64,000 bases of DNA, from NCBI GenBank assembly GCA_025617745.1, contig CM046861.1:13106516-13170515 (forward strand), written 5' to 3'. A program made the translations under genes and the position numbers. The number at the start of each line of letters is the position of its first letter. Positions within the stretch are counted from its first letter, which is position 1. This DNA is from Heliocidaris erythrogramma (lineage: Eukaryota; Echinodermata; Echinoidea; Camarodonta; Echinometridae). The notes under the pieces are model-generated. The model was given only the letters and a program-made list of their open reading frames with translations. It was not told where the DNA came from and searched no databases. Positions 45,717 to 57,959 of this stretch are shown here, piece by piece.

Positions 45717-48700
45717 CTAAACAAAAGAAGAACAAAATGAGAGTAAGATCTTTTAATTGTCACTTTAATAAGCAAACCTGCCAACCTTCCACAGAAAAAT
45801 TGGAATCTCTCAAGGCAAAAAATAATAGGACAGTAGTGTTTTCTGTGTGCTTTTTACACAGAAGATTTCAGTAACAGATTTTCAGTAATACTAGTCGGAA
45901 GGCAAATAAATAGGAATCATTCCTCCAAGATAGGAATGGCTGGCAGCTGTCCTGCAGCTATGTGCAGGTATTACAAAAAAAGATAAATGGTACTGTTCAA
46001 TTTCTAATGTACCTATTTACCGGCTTTAAGCATTTATTTCTTGTTTAGTCTCCAAATATACTCCTGAATTGTTAGAAGAATTTGATACCGATAATACCAA
46101 CAGATTCATAATTTTCTTCACGACGTCCTTCAACTCTGGAGGAAGAAATTTGTGGCTATGGCACACTGGACGTTTACTGCCTCCTAAGGATACACAAATA
46201 ATTTCTTGGTACTACAAAATTTCAATATGGCACGAAAAAGAGACATGATAATGAAGCTTTTCGACCTGCACTCATCAGGTTATCGAGCAGGTATATAACA
46301 AATTACACAAAATTAACTATATTATACTCGATGAACCCGGACGCAACCCAGACGCCGTAATTTCAGAACAATCGCAAAGCTTGGACGAACTCTTTTTGTC
46401 TGCACAGAAAGGGTTCGTGCGATTGAATGTAGACGGCTTCCAGAAAGCGTAAATGCGCTGTGCTCCTAAGGAGTTAATTCATTGCCTTTGTATGGGATTT
46501 ATAAGCACTAACTTTTGAAAATAGCATGTTGAAAAAAGTTGTCCAGAAGGGAATGGGAAGCAAGTTATATGGGTGCTAAAAATTAACAAAATTTCATTGC
46601 AATTACTCTTTTAGCCTTGATGATAACTACAATTTTTACGTATAATTTTTACTGTGATACCTTTAATTGACGAGGTAGTAGACTCAACCATGATTAGCAC
46701 AGACATCACTAGTTACCAGTAATCTCTACATTCAGTTCATGAAAGCCTATTGCTATAAAATCGCTAACTGTATAATCGAACTGTCCATTAACTTCACAAA
46801 AATAATTCCTATGGTTTCATAGGTGGGTAGAAATGGGCCACAGGAACATTCTGGACAAAGTGTATCTCACCTGCGCTTGTTTGATCTTTAGCAGCACCCT
46901 TGATCCCCATGAGGCGTCTGAACTTGTCCCTGGTAGCTGAATCCCCAAACGATGTCTTCTCCCAGTTGTTGCTTGAAGGTGCATTCTCTGTTTTCTGCAA
47001 ACGATAAAACAGAATTGGTTTTAGTATAATGGACACGTGCAGCAACAGAAAGAGATGATTTTTGTTGTTGTCATGCAAAGTTTCGTGACTTTATAGCCGA
47101 AAGTCTTCTGCAACTTTTGATAACACTGTTTTTTTTTCAATTTTGACTAACAGGTACCAAAATGAATATGTGAATAATTAATTAGTTAGAATTCCAAAAC
47201 CATTCGAGAGATAATAGATATGAAACTTCATAGGCTAATGCATTACAAGATGTCCTATAAATAATCTACATGCCAAGTTAAGGAACTTTTCGTCACTCCA
47301 TAGCTGAGATTGGGGGAGGAGGGTGGGGTTGGAATCGGCCACCCTTCCGGCTGAGAGAACTCCAAAATAACCCGACTCATTTAGGGTAAACTAAATCTAA
47401 TTCCGAAGACCTTTGACCTACCTCTTCTGTCTTCTTTGCCCAAAGTTGTTTCCTCTTCTTCTCCTGCTCTGCATAGTGAACTGGATTGACGGCCATAGGG
47501 TTGTAGAAGTTTGGCACTGCTATGCCTGTCTGAGCAAGAACCTACAGAAAAAACAAATTATAACTGTAACTACTCTCATCAATTATAAGCATATGTTACA
47601 GTGTCCACTACATTGACCAATAGCTCATGCATGCACAGCACTTTGGTATCTCACTACTTCTACATGTATGGAACCCAGAAACTTTTGTGAATTGCAAAAA
47701 TCCAGTATTCCATTCATTTCACAGCATGAAACTTTTGTAAATCTGAACTCCTTTTCAAGATCATGAAAGCATCTTGTCCATAAACGTTTCTGTTTTTAGA
47801 GTATCCGTAATGATGCTATTGCTGAACTGGTCACAAGCATCCATAATAGATTTGCTCCAATTCTCACTTTGCAGGATACAGGCCCATTTATGATGGGAGT
47901 GGAGCACAATACGTACACTATCTTGCAGATTCAATGACCAGTATTCAGTTTAAAGTAGACAAAATATCCAATACTTGATGGTTGGATATTCATCCCACTA
48001 TAAGTTGTCATCCCAACTGAAATTGATAAGTGATTTGATAAGAGAGAAAACTGAATTCTGCTTACCTGAGCCTGAACAGCAGCAGCAGCTGCCTGTAGAG
48101 CAATCTGCGGGTTAACGGTGGAGGCAGCAGCCAGAGCGACTGGGTTAGCAGCGGCGTTGAGGGCTGCTGCGATAGCTGCTGCTTCTGGATAAACACAAAT
48201 ATATACAACATTAGCTTTAGTTGCAGCACCTTGGCTGTAGAGAAGAGTAACAGTATTTCATGATATTTTAGTGTACAACAAATGGCAGATTTGTTCCGAC
48301 AAACATCACGTCAAATGACCAATTCACAAAGTTAGGATTGACATATAATTTAGTGATCTCAACTTTCAAAATAGTTAAATTTCTTACGGTTGGCTGGATA
48401 TTTTTCAAAATTCATTTTCTATTTTCTGTTTCCATCCAATTCAGCTTCCTAGAATGGTTGAAAGGACTTCATCAAGCAGAGAAAGATACCTTTTTGTGCT
48501 GAAGGTTTCTTATCCTCCACCTTCTCCTCTTCTTTCAGTCCCTTTTTCAATTGCCCCATCTCTCTCTTCTCTCTCTCTTCTTGAAGTTGTTTGGCACGTT
48601 CCAGTCTCCTTGCCAACTGCTCCTGAGCATTCATGGCCGTGTCGCTGTCGGACGAAGAGTACGACCTTCGACGGCGCCTCACAGGGGATCGGCTGCGAGA

Positions 48701-51700
48701 CCGACGCTTGTAAGATCTCTTGGCGGGTGAGCGAGAGCGAGATCGACTACGACGGCGGCGCCGTGGGGGAGTCCTGGACCTGTAATTTTAAAATTAAATT
48801 GTTGTTTAAGGAAGAAGAAGTTGCAGTAACCTAAGATTCTTAAACAAGACATGTAAATCTGACTTTTTTACAATTAAGATGTCAGATTGCAATAAATTTT
48901 GAAATGTAATTGAGTTGAAATAAACTTGACAAAGATGAAAGACTATTACAGGGTTATGTCAAATTTTACGCCAAAACGTATCTTGGCTTGCATGTGTCAA
49001 CATTTACTGATTTACAAAACGTTTACACATAGCATTTCCTTTTTAAAGACTAACATACACATACTTAAACTTCTTACATATTTAATAAATGTATTATATT
49101 CTCCAAGCTAGGAAGGGTTGATCTTTGTAATCCATTTACCATTCTGAGACTACACTGAAAACATGCAAGTAAAAAAACACACAGAGAAAACACAGAGAAA
49201 ACCCTATCACATGGAGGTTTATCGGACTCCTGTCCCCCCAAAAATCAAGCAGAACAGCAACAAGAGCCACTAAAGCTTCAAGATGCTTGACCTTAACTGA
49301 CATCATTTTGTAAAGTGATACAAAAGAATAAATAAAATATAAAATGAATATGGTTGCATGACAATGCTCTGGCATCAATTGCTTTGAAGTCAATTTCTTA
49401 CACTACAGTAGGGTTTTAATGGGGCACGCGAAGGATGCGAAAGTCAAACGAATGGCAAAGTACATTTGTATTTTAGGCTCCAAAAGTTTGGCAAACATGC
49501 ACAAGGGTTCAGAAGCTTTGTCAATTGTTTGTGGGAGTCACTTTTAGTACGGCTGGAATTTTAAAACAGTTGAAATTTCTTGTGAACATTTCAAGCATCC
49601 TGAGAAAACCAACTTTAACCAAATTCTTAACTTCAACCTTGGTCCAAAGACCATACCTAACTTAACCATACCCTTAACCATAAATCTGACTTAAAACCAA
49701 ATTATAACCCTACCCTTAACCTTAAATCTGATTTAAAACCAAATTATAACCCTACCATTAACCCTAATGTTAGGTTACCACTAGAAGAAGTCTCTTTCTC
49801 TTTCTTTCTCTCACCTTGTCCTGCGGCGAGGTGGTGACTTTCTCCTTGACCTTGAGCGGGATCGTGACCTTCTTGATCTCGGAGGGGACCTTCTTCTTTT
49901 CTCCCTCGACCTGCTTCGCTTCTTTCGTCTCTCCTTCGACCTTGACCTTGACCTAGATGGCGACTTTGACATCGACCTTGTCCTTTTCTTCTTCTTCTTG
50001 TGGGTGGATGAGCGGTGTTTGGTAGCTTTTGCAGGAGACCTTTTCTCCACTCCACTGTCGTCTCCGGATGAGGAGCTTGGGCTGCGGGAGTGGCGTGACC
50101 GGGCCTGTTGGGGAAAGAGGGCGCTTTTTTGAAGGGATAAGCCAACAAAGAGTGTTAGCGTTATCACAGAACAGGAATTAAGGGATTACAGTAATTAACA
50201 TCCCAATGACCACAGATGGTCCTTACTTAAAATGTGAAAGCATCAGGGCACAAGTATGTCTCACTGAATTACACATGTACAGTAAGATTTTTAACACAAA
50301 TAAAATCACTGAATGATCCTGATTAATGTATAACAAGAAACTGTTGAGACTGGCTAATGATGGCAGTTTCTGCTGCAAGATTATTTTGGAAATTGCAAAT
50401 ATTCCATCTGTGAAGCTAATAATCAAGCAGCATGAAACTACGAGAATCATGACCACTGACACATGGAAGCTTCATTTCCCCCAGAACTCATGGTTTTACA
50501 ATAATATTGAAGTACAAGTAACAAGAGTAAGCCTATCCCAAACGTAAAATATTATACACAGAGAGCAGGAAAATGTCTACATGTACATGTACATTATATT
50601 AAATCAGTCTACATGTACCTCTAAAAATTATGTTCAAATAGAAAGTAAACTAAATGGTAACTCGGCTCTGTGGACACTTCGTTGCCTGCTCAGAAGGGCT
50701 CAGTGCAATTTACCCATTCTGACATGTTTCTCAAATAATTTCTGCAGCCCTAAGAATGACTGGATTCCATCAAACAATGAGACAAAAAAGTGTTTGATTT
50801 GTACATGTATCATGACTTTATCTTATCATTGACATGTGCTAGGTGAGACTAATTTAGGATAGGAATATTGTAAAGAGTTAAACTGATCAATTTTTCTCTG
50901 CCAAACTGACCAATTTGATTGAAAATAATTAGCTACATATAGGTAAATATAATAAAGGGGGAAAAAGAACATATTAGCTGAGGGTTTTTTTTTTAAATGA
51001 GAACAAGCTTCATTTTCTCTTTACCAAAAGCCTTTGAATAGGGGAATTACAACAACTACACATACATGTATGGCTGCAATAAGAGGTCCGACAGTGGCCC
51101 CAAATCAAAAACAGTAGTTGTATACATGTACATGTATATTTAATCATCAACTCAATTTACTGTTAACTCAAAATTTTCATCTGAAAATTCCTGTATACTT
51201 CCAAAAGTGGGTTTTCGTAGTGTGCACAAACATTACATCACTCACTTGCAAAATGCTGACAGAAATACTGACTGAAATTAAAGGAGAATCTGATTTAACC
51301 CACTGCCTACGGTAACCAGGTGGTCCCTGCACTAAGCCTAAGGGAATTATAGAATTTAGTAGTCAATGGGTTATGTAACTTACATGACTAGAAAGGACAT
51401 TCATACCATGAAGTATGATTTGCATAAAACTGCTAAAAGATATATAATACCAAAACCTGAAGCATCCAAACTGTCTAAAGGTGGCTATACATTGTTTCTT
51501 ATTTTTAGGTTTCATTTAACCTTTTTTTGTCATTATGGAGCAAAAAAAAGAAATGGAGCCAATTCTCCTCTGAATGAATACTTGCAATAATATTAGCATG
51601 GTATATTCAATGCTTTTCCACTGTAATTTGAAGATTTCTTTAATACTTAATGCATGTTTGTAAAGAAAATTGCATCATATGCACACCAAAAATACATCTG

Positions 51701-53343
51701 TTAGTCAAAAGAACATTGGTACTTATATTTCAGGAGCAATCACATTATTTCATGAGGGTAATCCTATTAAAGTTAACACAAAACTGGATTTTTAGTAAGA
51801 TATGTTTGTTAATTGTTTTCTGGCAGTAGTAGGAATAATAATAAGTAGGAATAATACAGCTGAAATGGTTCGCCATGGGAGAGCAAATATCATCACAAGA
51901 TAAAATAGCTTGGGCTTCAGAGTAGCGACAACTAAAGGCAGCAAAATCTGAAAAGTGCTAAAAAAACAATATCATCACAGATGCTCTGAGGGTTGCTGGT
52001 TATAGATTACTTCATCTATTTAGAGCCAGAAAGGCATTAACTCTATGTTGAAGTATGAGTAAACGCCCTTCTGGCTCTCAACAGACGATTTATTGTACAT
52101 GTACATTGTATGGTCACATCATACTGACACGGCTGCGATCAGAGAAAATATGCGGCTAAAATCGGTAAGATACCTGAAAATGATTGAATAGAGACCTACA
52201 TGTATACACTGTAACTTCCGGGCATACATTTACAACCAGCAATCTTAAAAACATAGAATCAATGAAGATATGATATCAAACGAATTCGTACTCTATGCAA
52301 GCTAGAATACATGTATAAGGATGGGAGGGCCAAAGTACTTACTATTGACACCAATGCCCTGTCCCCTTACCAGACAAATGTCAATTGAACAGAACACCCC
52401 ATCTGCAATTTCCCCTAGATATTCACCTTGAGCTCACCGACATGTTCCGTGTCAGAACCTACGAGTGGTTCTGGCACCATTGTAGTAGAAGTAGGAGGAG
52501 GAGGAGGAGGAAGAGTGGTAGATGGTACTGCTATGCTCTCTTCCTAGGGGCCAAGGCCACTGCTTGTTCATCAGCAACACTCTCTTGAAGTTTATCATCG
52601 GGCTGAATGCACAATTGGTTTTGGGTACGGCAAAGCACATTACAACCACTTTTCTTAAGACTTGGGTTCTTTTTCATGTTGATGTCAAGTGTACTGCATA
52701 TATGTATATCTTTTTTTACATTTTGCGTGATGCTCTTGAACATACTTTAATGTTGAAGTTGAAAATTTGTTCGCCCACTTTTCCCCCTTTTCTTACAGTT
52801 GGTGGTATCGAGATGCATGCATAAAATAATTCAATGCAGCTTATCATATTTATCTAACTGTTCAGATATACAGGAGTTCTACTTGAGTTCTTGAGGTCCT
52901 TGGTGTCTAAAGATTTCGTCACCATTCCCTTTTCAATACTGAACCAGTATTTTTCACCCCATATTTCCCTCTTCTATCAAGAAATAACAATTTTAGTGCC
53001 AGTGTTCCAATAAAAAAAATATAGATATATATCATATACCAATATTATGTTGGTAAACAATAACAATCAAATCATTTGGTGGGAATTTCTGTCTGTGATA
53101 GCAAACAGGAATACTCTTTACTTGGTCAAATGAAGGGAATGGCAAATTAACTTAACAGCATTGAGAATCGCCTGGAAACTTTTACCACTACCGCTCCACA
53201 AATACAAGAAATGTGGAGTAATGTAATACGAAGAAGAATCAGAGAGAGCCTGAGAGAGTGAGAGAGTGAGAGAGAGAGAGTGAGAGAGTGAGAGAGTGAG
53301 TGAGAGAGAGAGAGAGAGAGAGAGTGAGAGAGAGAGAGAGAGA

Positions 53344-53387
<44 letters not shown>

Positions 53388-54645
53388 AGGGGGGGGCGTT
53401 CTAGAAATTCCCAAATTGGATTGGATCAGATCAAGCCGGTAAGTAAATTTACCATTCCACACCTTTTGATAAAGTAAGATAACATGCAATAGAAATCACA
53501 ATGAGTGGAACTAAATAAAAACCAAGCCAATGAAAAGAATGGATAGCAATTACCTACTGAAACATTGTGTTTCATTTTTTCATACCTGAGAGGGACTCCT
53601 GCTTGTGCTGGTGGAATGGCTTCTGCTTCTGCTTCGGTAACTCAATTTCCGTTTGTTCCTGGAACGATCTGGATGAAAAAGGGCAAGAAAACACATTACA
53701 GTGTACCAATCACCAAAAAGTATTTTGCTCTATACGTTAGGGGGTCCATGTCGCTATACTACATTCAGAATATGAATATGTAGATTATGAACGGTCAAGT
53801 GAGATAAATAATGAACTGGAGGAATCTAAAGAGCTATTACAATCAATCACTTGCCCCTCATAAATCCAGAAGGGAACATACTTTGAACAACATGATTTCA
53901 TTCCAACAAGAAAGAGCTACGACTTAGTCAATAAATTCAACTTGATGTTGTCAATTATCATTCAAAAACATTTGATGTGCTTACCTTTACTCCGGCTCCT
54001 AGCCCTTCCCTTCTCTCTAGAACGAGATCTGGAACGTGACCGCCTCTTCTTCTTCGGAGTACGTGATCTTTTCCGCCTCCTACCAGGAGATGGAGACCTT
54101 GAATGCCGCCTTCCTGGAGACTTAGATTTCTTCCGCGGGGAGCGTGACCTCCTTCTCTTCCGTGGTGTCCTAGAACGTGATCTTCGCTTCTTGCTTCGTG
54201 ATGGCGACCTCGACTTGAACCTCCGTCTCGGACTCCTCGAGCGAGACCGTCTCTTGCGCTTTGGCGTACGTGAACGTGAACGCTTCTTCCGTTTGGGCGT
54301 ACGGGACCTGGAGCGTCTCTTCCTTTGCGGTGAAAATGACCGTGATCTTGACCGGCTCCTTGACCCTGATTTGGTGATCCGCTTCTTAACATCGACACTG
54401 TTACTGTCTCTTGCCTTGGGTGAAGAAGGTGACCCAGGAGATCTGCTTCGAGAGCGGGATCTTGAGGGCCCTCTTCCATTAGAACCCTGAGGACCATGGT
54501 CCCCATTAGAAAGATCCCCCTTACTAACACCATCTTCTAATGCAGAATGCAGTCTGTCCTCTATTGCACCTTCTTCGTTATGACTTGTACGGTCTTCCGC
54601 TTGCCCAGGGGAAGACATCACAGCAGCTGGATTGTCAGTATCCAT
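45532..54645 (-). CDS. RSRC2: RSRC2 ortholog (arginine/serine-rich coiled-coil protein 2), eight coding exons, 623 aa
   Basis: Coding joins on the minus strand: 54645-53985, 53668-53586, 50104-49815, 48779-48490, 48184-48066, 47541-47422, 46994-46871, 45716-45532. Every intron is GT-AG, phases agree, and the sum is 1872 nt including TGA. The first two-thirds (about residues 60-375) is an RS/RK repeat domain typical of nuclear-speckle splicing factors. It is followed by [20 protein letters not shown] (coiled coil), an Ala-rich helix with [17 protein letters not shown], then [37 protein letters not shown] and a C-terminal [12 protein letters not shown]. The last four blocks match human RSRC2 in order, so orthology is firm. 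Role: nuclear RNA-binding or splicing-associated protein; the exact function is poorly known in the family. Start is the ATG at 54645 in the second exon; an upstream in-frame GTG at 54678 is not favoured. Confidence 0.92.
46250..46467 (-). mobile_element. PLE 3' fragment in RSRC2 intron 7
   Basis: Minus-strand 46467-46363 encodes [20 protein letters not shown] then [14 protein letters not shown] and TGA, matching the end of the GIY-YIG ORF at 2075-2506. After the stop come a 3' UTR and a CTGATGA-GTGCAGGTC-GAAA core (46258-46278) followed by AGCTTCATTATCA, also parallel to the copy at 1892-2643. It is truncated at about 46470. Confidence 0.75.
46871..46994 (-). CDS. RSRC2: RSRC2 coding exon 7
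   Basis: 124 nt; [20 protein letters not shown] then [18 protein letters not shown]. Acceptor CGTTTGCAG, donor GCGCAG|GTGAG. Confidence 0.9.
47422..47541 (-). CDS. RSRC2: RSRC2 coding exon 6
   Basis: 120 nt, phase 0 to 0; [20 protein letters not shown] then [20 protein letters not shown]. The most conserved block against human RSRC2. Acceptor TTTTCTGTAG, donor GAAGAG|GTAGG. Confidence 0.92.
48066..48184 (-). CDS. RSRC2: RSRC2 coding exon 5
   Basis: 119 nt; Ala-rich segment [20 protein letters not shown] then [19 protein letters not shown]. Acceptor GTTTATCCAG, donor GCTCAG|GTAAG. Confidence 0.9.
48490..48779 (-). CDS. RSRC2: RSRC2 coding exon 4
   Basis: 290 nt; acceptor AAAATTACAG, donor AAAAG|GTATC. 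Ends the RS domain ([16 protein letters not shown]) and starts the coiled coil ([16 protein letters not shown]). Confidence 0.92.
49600..49775. repeat. Tandem repeat in RSRC2 intron 3
   Basis: Units of about 45 bp share AAACCAAATTATAACCCTAC and CCTTAAATCTGATTT. They resemble CCCTAA-like words but are not a telomere array. Confidence 0.6.
49815..50104 (-). CDS. RSRC2: RSRC2 coding exon 3
   Basis: 290 nt; acceptor TTTCCCCAACAG, donor ACAAG|GTGAG. Encodes [20 protein letters not shown] then KKKKKRTRS and SR repeats up to KSPPRRRT. Confidence 0.9.
52022..52078. repeat. Short hairpin with CGCCCTTCTGGCT stem, copy 2
   Basis: GAGCCAGAAAGGCATTAAC pairs imperfectly with GTAAACGCCCTTCTGGCTC. Same stem as 33683-33738. 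Located in RSRC2 intron 2. Confidence 0.6.
53243..53391. repeat. (GA)n/(GAGT) microsatellite
   Basis: About 145 bp of AGAGAG interspersed with GTGAGAGA units, in RSRC2 intron 2. A poly-Ser/Leu ORF on the minus strand across it is an artefact. Confidence 0.9.
53586..53668 (-). CDS. RSRC2: RSRC2 coding exon 2
   Basis: 83 nt; acceptor TTTTTCATCCAG, donor CTCAG|GTATG. Encodes [20 protein letters not shown] and SRSPSQ. Short, in-RS-domain exon that could be skipped only with a frameshift. Confidence 0.85.
53985..54645 (-). CDS. RSRC2: RSRC2 coding exon 1
   Basis: Begins [20 protein letters not shown], acidic then strongly RS-rich ([20 protein letters not shown] repeats). The donor reads GTAAAG|GTAAGC, leaving phase 1. 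The acceptor upstream is at about 54680 (TCTCTGCCATGATAG), so the exon has about 35 nt of 5' UTR. Confidence 0.9.
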
Positions 54646-54789
54646 TGTTATTAGTTTTTCAGTTGTAACAGAATTCACCTATCATGGCAGAGAAAAGAGT
54701 ACATGAAATACTGTGTGCTTTCTTAGATCAATATAAAAGACAATCAGAGAAAAAAGAAAAGAAACCAAAAGAAAAAGTAGAAATATCCC

Positions 54790-54838
54790 ACCCCCCCCCC
54801 CCCCCCCCCCCCGCAAAAGAAAAAAACAACCCCCCCCC
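54790..54838. repeat. Poly-C tract near the RSRC2 start
   Basis: A run of about 22 C, then GCAAAAGAAAAAAACAAC and another C run. It lies in the intron between the inferred 5' UTR exon and coding exon 1. Confidence 0.8.
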
Positions 54839-55361
54839 TCCAAAAAAAAAAAAATAATAATTATCAGTCAAATTATTATAATATAATCATTATGAATGAG
54901 GAGAAGTCTACTGGTTATCATTTCCAAAAGAAACTTGAAGATGGTTGAAATGTGCACTAAAATGTATTTAAATGCTTCAGAAAAAAAGGTGGAAAGTTTC
55001 AACCTAAAATGATATCATGAACTAAACCTTTGTACAAAGTTCACCCATGTACATGTAAGTACTAGAGCAGATCTTTGTGGAAGATAACAAATCAGGAGAA
55101 CAAATAAGTAAAATTTACTTTTCCTCGAGAATGGTGAGGAAGCCATTTTGGTTCAGATCGATCCGCTATGCTGTGGCTTTTGGTATTAAATACTCCTCAA
55201 GTGTTAACAGTTCATGTAACTCGATCTAACAGTAGAGCTAGAGCCCAAATTTTTGTCTCTAAACTTTAAACACTGGCATCCAACATGAATGATGGGGAGC
55301 CCTACATGTATGTCCGCACACCTAAGATTTTGACCTGAAAATGAACAAGAATTCTCGCTAC

Positions 55362-55440
55362 CTCAAATATGCAATTTTCGACGTAGAAGGCAATATTATG
55401 CATGGAAATGGTCCGCATCTTCGTCAACTTCACTTCCGGT
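55362..55440 (-). promoter_or_regulatory. Candidate RSRC2 promoter and non-coding exon 1
   Basis: On the minus strand ACCGGAAGTG (55431-55440) is a perfect ETS/GABP site, common at housekeeping promoters. About 70 bp downstream is TTTGAG|GTAGCGAG, a good donor at 55361/55362 that would join the acceptor at about 54680. Exon and start site are inferred, not shown. Confidence 0.45.
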
Positions 55441-56939
55441 CCGTATTGAAATACTACGGCTTATGAATAAAATGAGTGCTAAAATGCTTAATTTTTGGAT
55501 CGCATGACATAAACCACTCAAATTTTGAAAATGCAACCAATTGTCTCAATAAATCATGGTATCTTTTCAAACATGTCGGTTAACTTATATTCAAACTCGA
55601 GGATTTTTGTAATACCTGTGTACATTTTCAATGCAAAAAGACAAACACTTGTCGACCCAATCGGGATATTGTCAGCACTGCGCATGGTTGCATGACAAAC
55701 GCCATCTGTTGGCAAAATTGCATATTTCTTTAACATTCCATTAATGCCTAATTTTATATTATTCCTGATATTCTAAAGGCTAAGTTTGCAAGAACAATGC
55801 CATTTTCAGCAAAAAAACGGCGGCTATCATTTCAACACTGAAAGAACAATGGTGCCCATACGCAGCGCAGAAATTCGGGAATTTCGATGCGAAAGACAAC
55901 ATTTTGAGGTTTGTAAATAAAATGTCAATATTTTGACTAATTTTTTGCATGAATACCCATCGCTATGAATATGATGAAGATTTTGTGTTCATTGCGTGTT
56001 TTGTTTTAGCAGAATCATGCAGACAAGGGCACACTGTGGCCTGGCCAAACAAGTCAAGAGCGTGAATTGAAATGGATCTGGGCTACTCGGCACTTGGACA
56101 AACTTGGACTTGGCGGAAAAATCGCAGCCGAGTGAGCCCAGAGAGTTGAATTGATCGCAAATACTTTTGATAAATTTTGCATTATGGTCAGGGGTCCTAT
56201 AAAGCTATTAAGGTCCTAAAGCTACGCAAATATGCGCAATGCGACACGTTCGATGCGCCAAACATTTGGTGAAACTGAGCAACAAAATTATCATTTAGTT
56301 TACAGCTGTACAATTGCCAAAAAAAATAGTAATTTTCCTTTATTTTGGTGATATTATCACTATTTGAAAATCAGCTCGAAATATGAATGTTATTGGCATT
56401 AGTCCGTCATAATTTGAGATTTATTCCAAGATATATAATTTGCATAAATCATTGAAAAGGTGACTTTTTAGCATGTTTAGCCAGTGCGTAGCTTCAAGAA
56501 AGTAAAATTATACAAAACGTGAAATTTCGGGTTAAGAAACGGTACGATGCGTAACATGGACATCAAATTGAGTTGAAACATAGTCAACGCGCCAGTGCCG
56601 AGTTCACCTTATTAACTTAACCATGTTAACAGTGCCAAGTTAGCCCGACCACATGATTGAAATCACATTCACCATTTATTTTAATTTTTAAAAATTCATC
56701 AACGCATAGCCTCACCTCGTTCTTTCTGAGTTTCTCTGTCACTTGTCAGCATTTGAAAAGCACATCGTCACTGCACATCACCAGATCACATGCTCACTCA
56801 GGGGATTTCCACAAAATTTCTAGCAACGTCAATCATGCAATGGCCTGGACCCTGGCATGGGATTGGCAATGCCAATGCAATGCCAATATAATAATGGGCC
56901 AATGCAATTTCAATTCAAAATACAAAATTTAATTATGAT
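55441..56939. other. Intergenic region upstream of RSRC2
   Basis: No gene. Inverted CTGGGCTACTCGGC / GCCGAGTGAGCCCAG at 56084-56152 and GTGCCGAGTTCACC...GCCAAGTTAGCCC at 56598-56648 resemble the GGGCTAACTCGGC motif near 32547 and 32841. ATTGGCAATGCCAATGCAAT words repeat at 56861-56890. Confidence 0.45.
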
Positions 56940-57583
56940 GGGGTGACCATATTTCGCGCACATTCAAATTTTTATTAGAAATGTGATATTCGATACTTGA
57001 TTTCTCATATTCTACAATAATTTATTTATAAAGTTTTATACCAAACGGAAAGCAAAATTCTGGACTAAAACTTGATTCAACAAGAACATTAATCGACGAA
57101 GAATTTCGGAAATATCGCGATCTCAAAACCCAGTGTCGGATCGCAAAACACTGAAGAAAAAAAAAGGGCATAAAAACCACGAGACCTAAGTTCGCGCACG
57201 TAAATTAACATCTAAGTTACCCAACGTAGCGGTCCAGCAAAGGGAAGATAATTGCATCATTTGTAAGACAAAATATCATACAATCATTTGGTATCACGTT
57301 TTACCTACAACTTTGATGACATCTTCTATCAAAATGAGGATTTTTGGACCGTTGTTGGTAACTTCATATTTTTCGGAAACTGACGCAAAAAGTAGCAAAA
57401 TTGCCGATATTTTGTCAATATCTTCATAATTTCTCACCCAACTTAAAAGAAAATATAGTCCATATGTAATTTTAGCTTCCTCTATCTAACAGCGCTATCA
57501 GATTTTCGAAATCTTTTGTAGTTTTTTAGATATTGCCCTGTGCGCGAACTTAGGTCATGCGCGAAATATGGTCACACCACCAT
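56940..57583. mobile_element. Non-autonomous element with GTGACCATATTTCGCGCA ends
   Basis: Left GGGGTGACCATATTTCGCGC and right GCGCGAAATATGGTCACACC are inverted. Subterminal CCTAAGTTCGCGCAC (about 57185) and GTGCGCGAACTTAGG (about 57540) form a second inverted pair. No transposase. Confidence 0.7.
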
Positions 57584-57959
57584 ACAATACAAATGAAATA
57601 TGATTCCGAATTGGCGTGCGTCAGGTGCGTGTTGATTATTCTTCTAAGTTAGAACTTGTCTCAACTAGTAAATGAAAAGTATACCGTTTCATTTCAATAC
57701 GTACACTTACACATTGCCTTCTTTTGTCTCCCTGAACATGATGAAGGTTATAACTTATAAATTATGAAAATCAGCCATTCGACAGGAAAACAAGTCGCTT
57801 TCGTTCTTCGACGTCGCCTGCATAACGTATTTTCGCTTTCCTCATCAAAATCTCGTGTTTGGCGAGATGAAGTACCGCTTAGAGAAGTGAAAATACACTG
57901 TGAATATACCGGTGTAATGAATGCAGATTTTTTGATCAGCATCAGACTAATTTGTATGC

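Noticed and set aside
48454..48834. 126-codon plus-strand ORF
   Set aside because: Antisense shadow of RSRC2 exon 4.
49744..50148. 134-codon minus ORF in another frame
   Set aside because: Alternative frame of RSRC2 exon 3; splice phases and conservation favour the SR frame.
52385..52588. Possible extra RSRC2 exon
   Set aside because: Wrong strand for RSRC2, and exons 2 and 3 already join in phase without it.
53118..53489. 123-codon minus ORF
   Set aside because: Mostly Ser/Leu from the GA microsatellite.
53942..54490. 182-codon plus-strand ORF
   Set aside because: Antisense of the RS domain of RSRC2 exon 1; Arg/Ser codon repeats leave other frames open.
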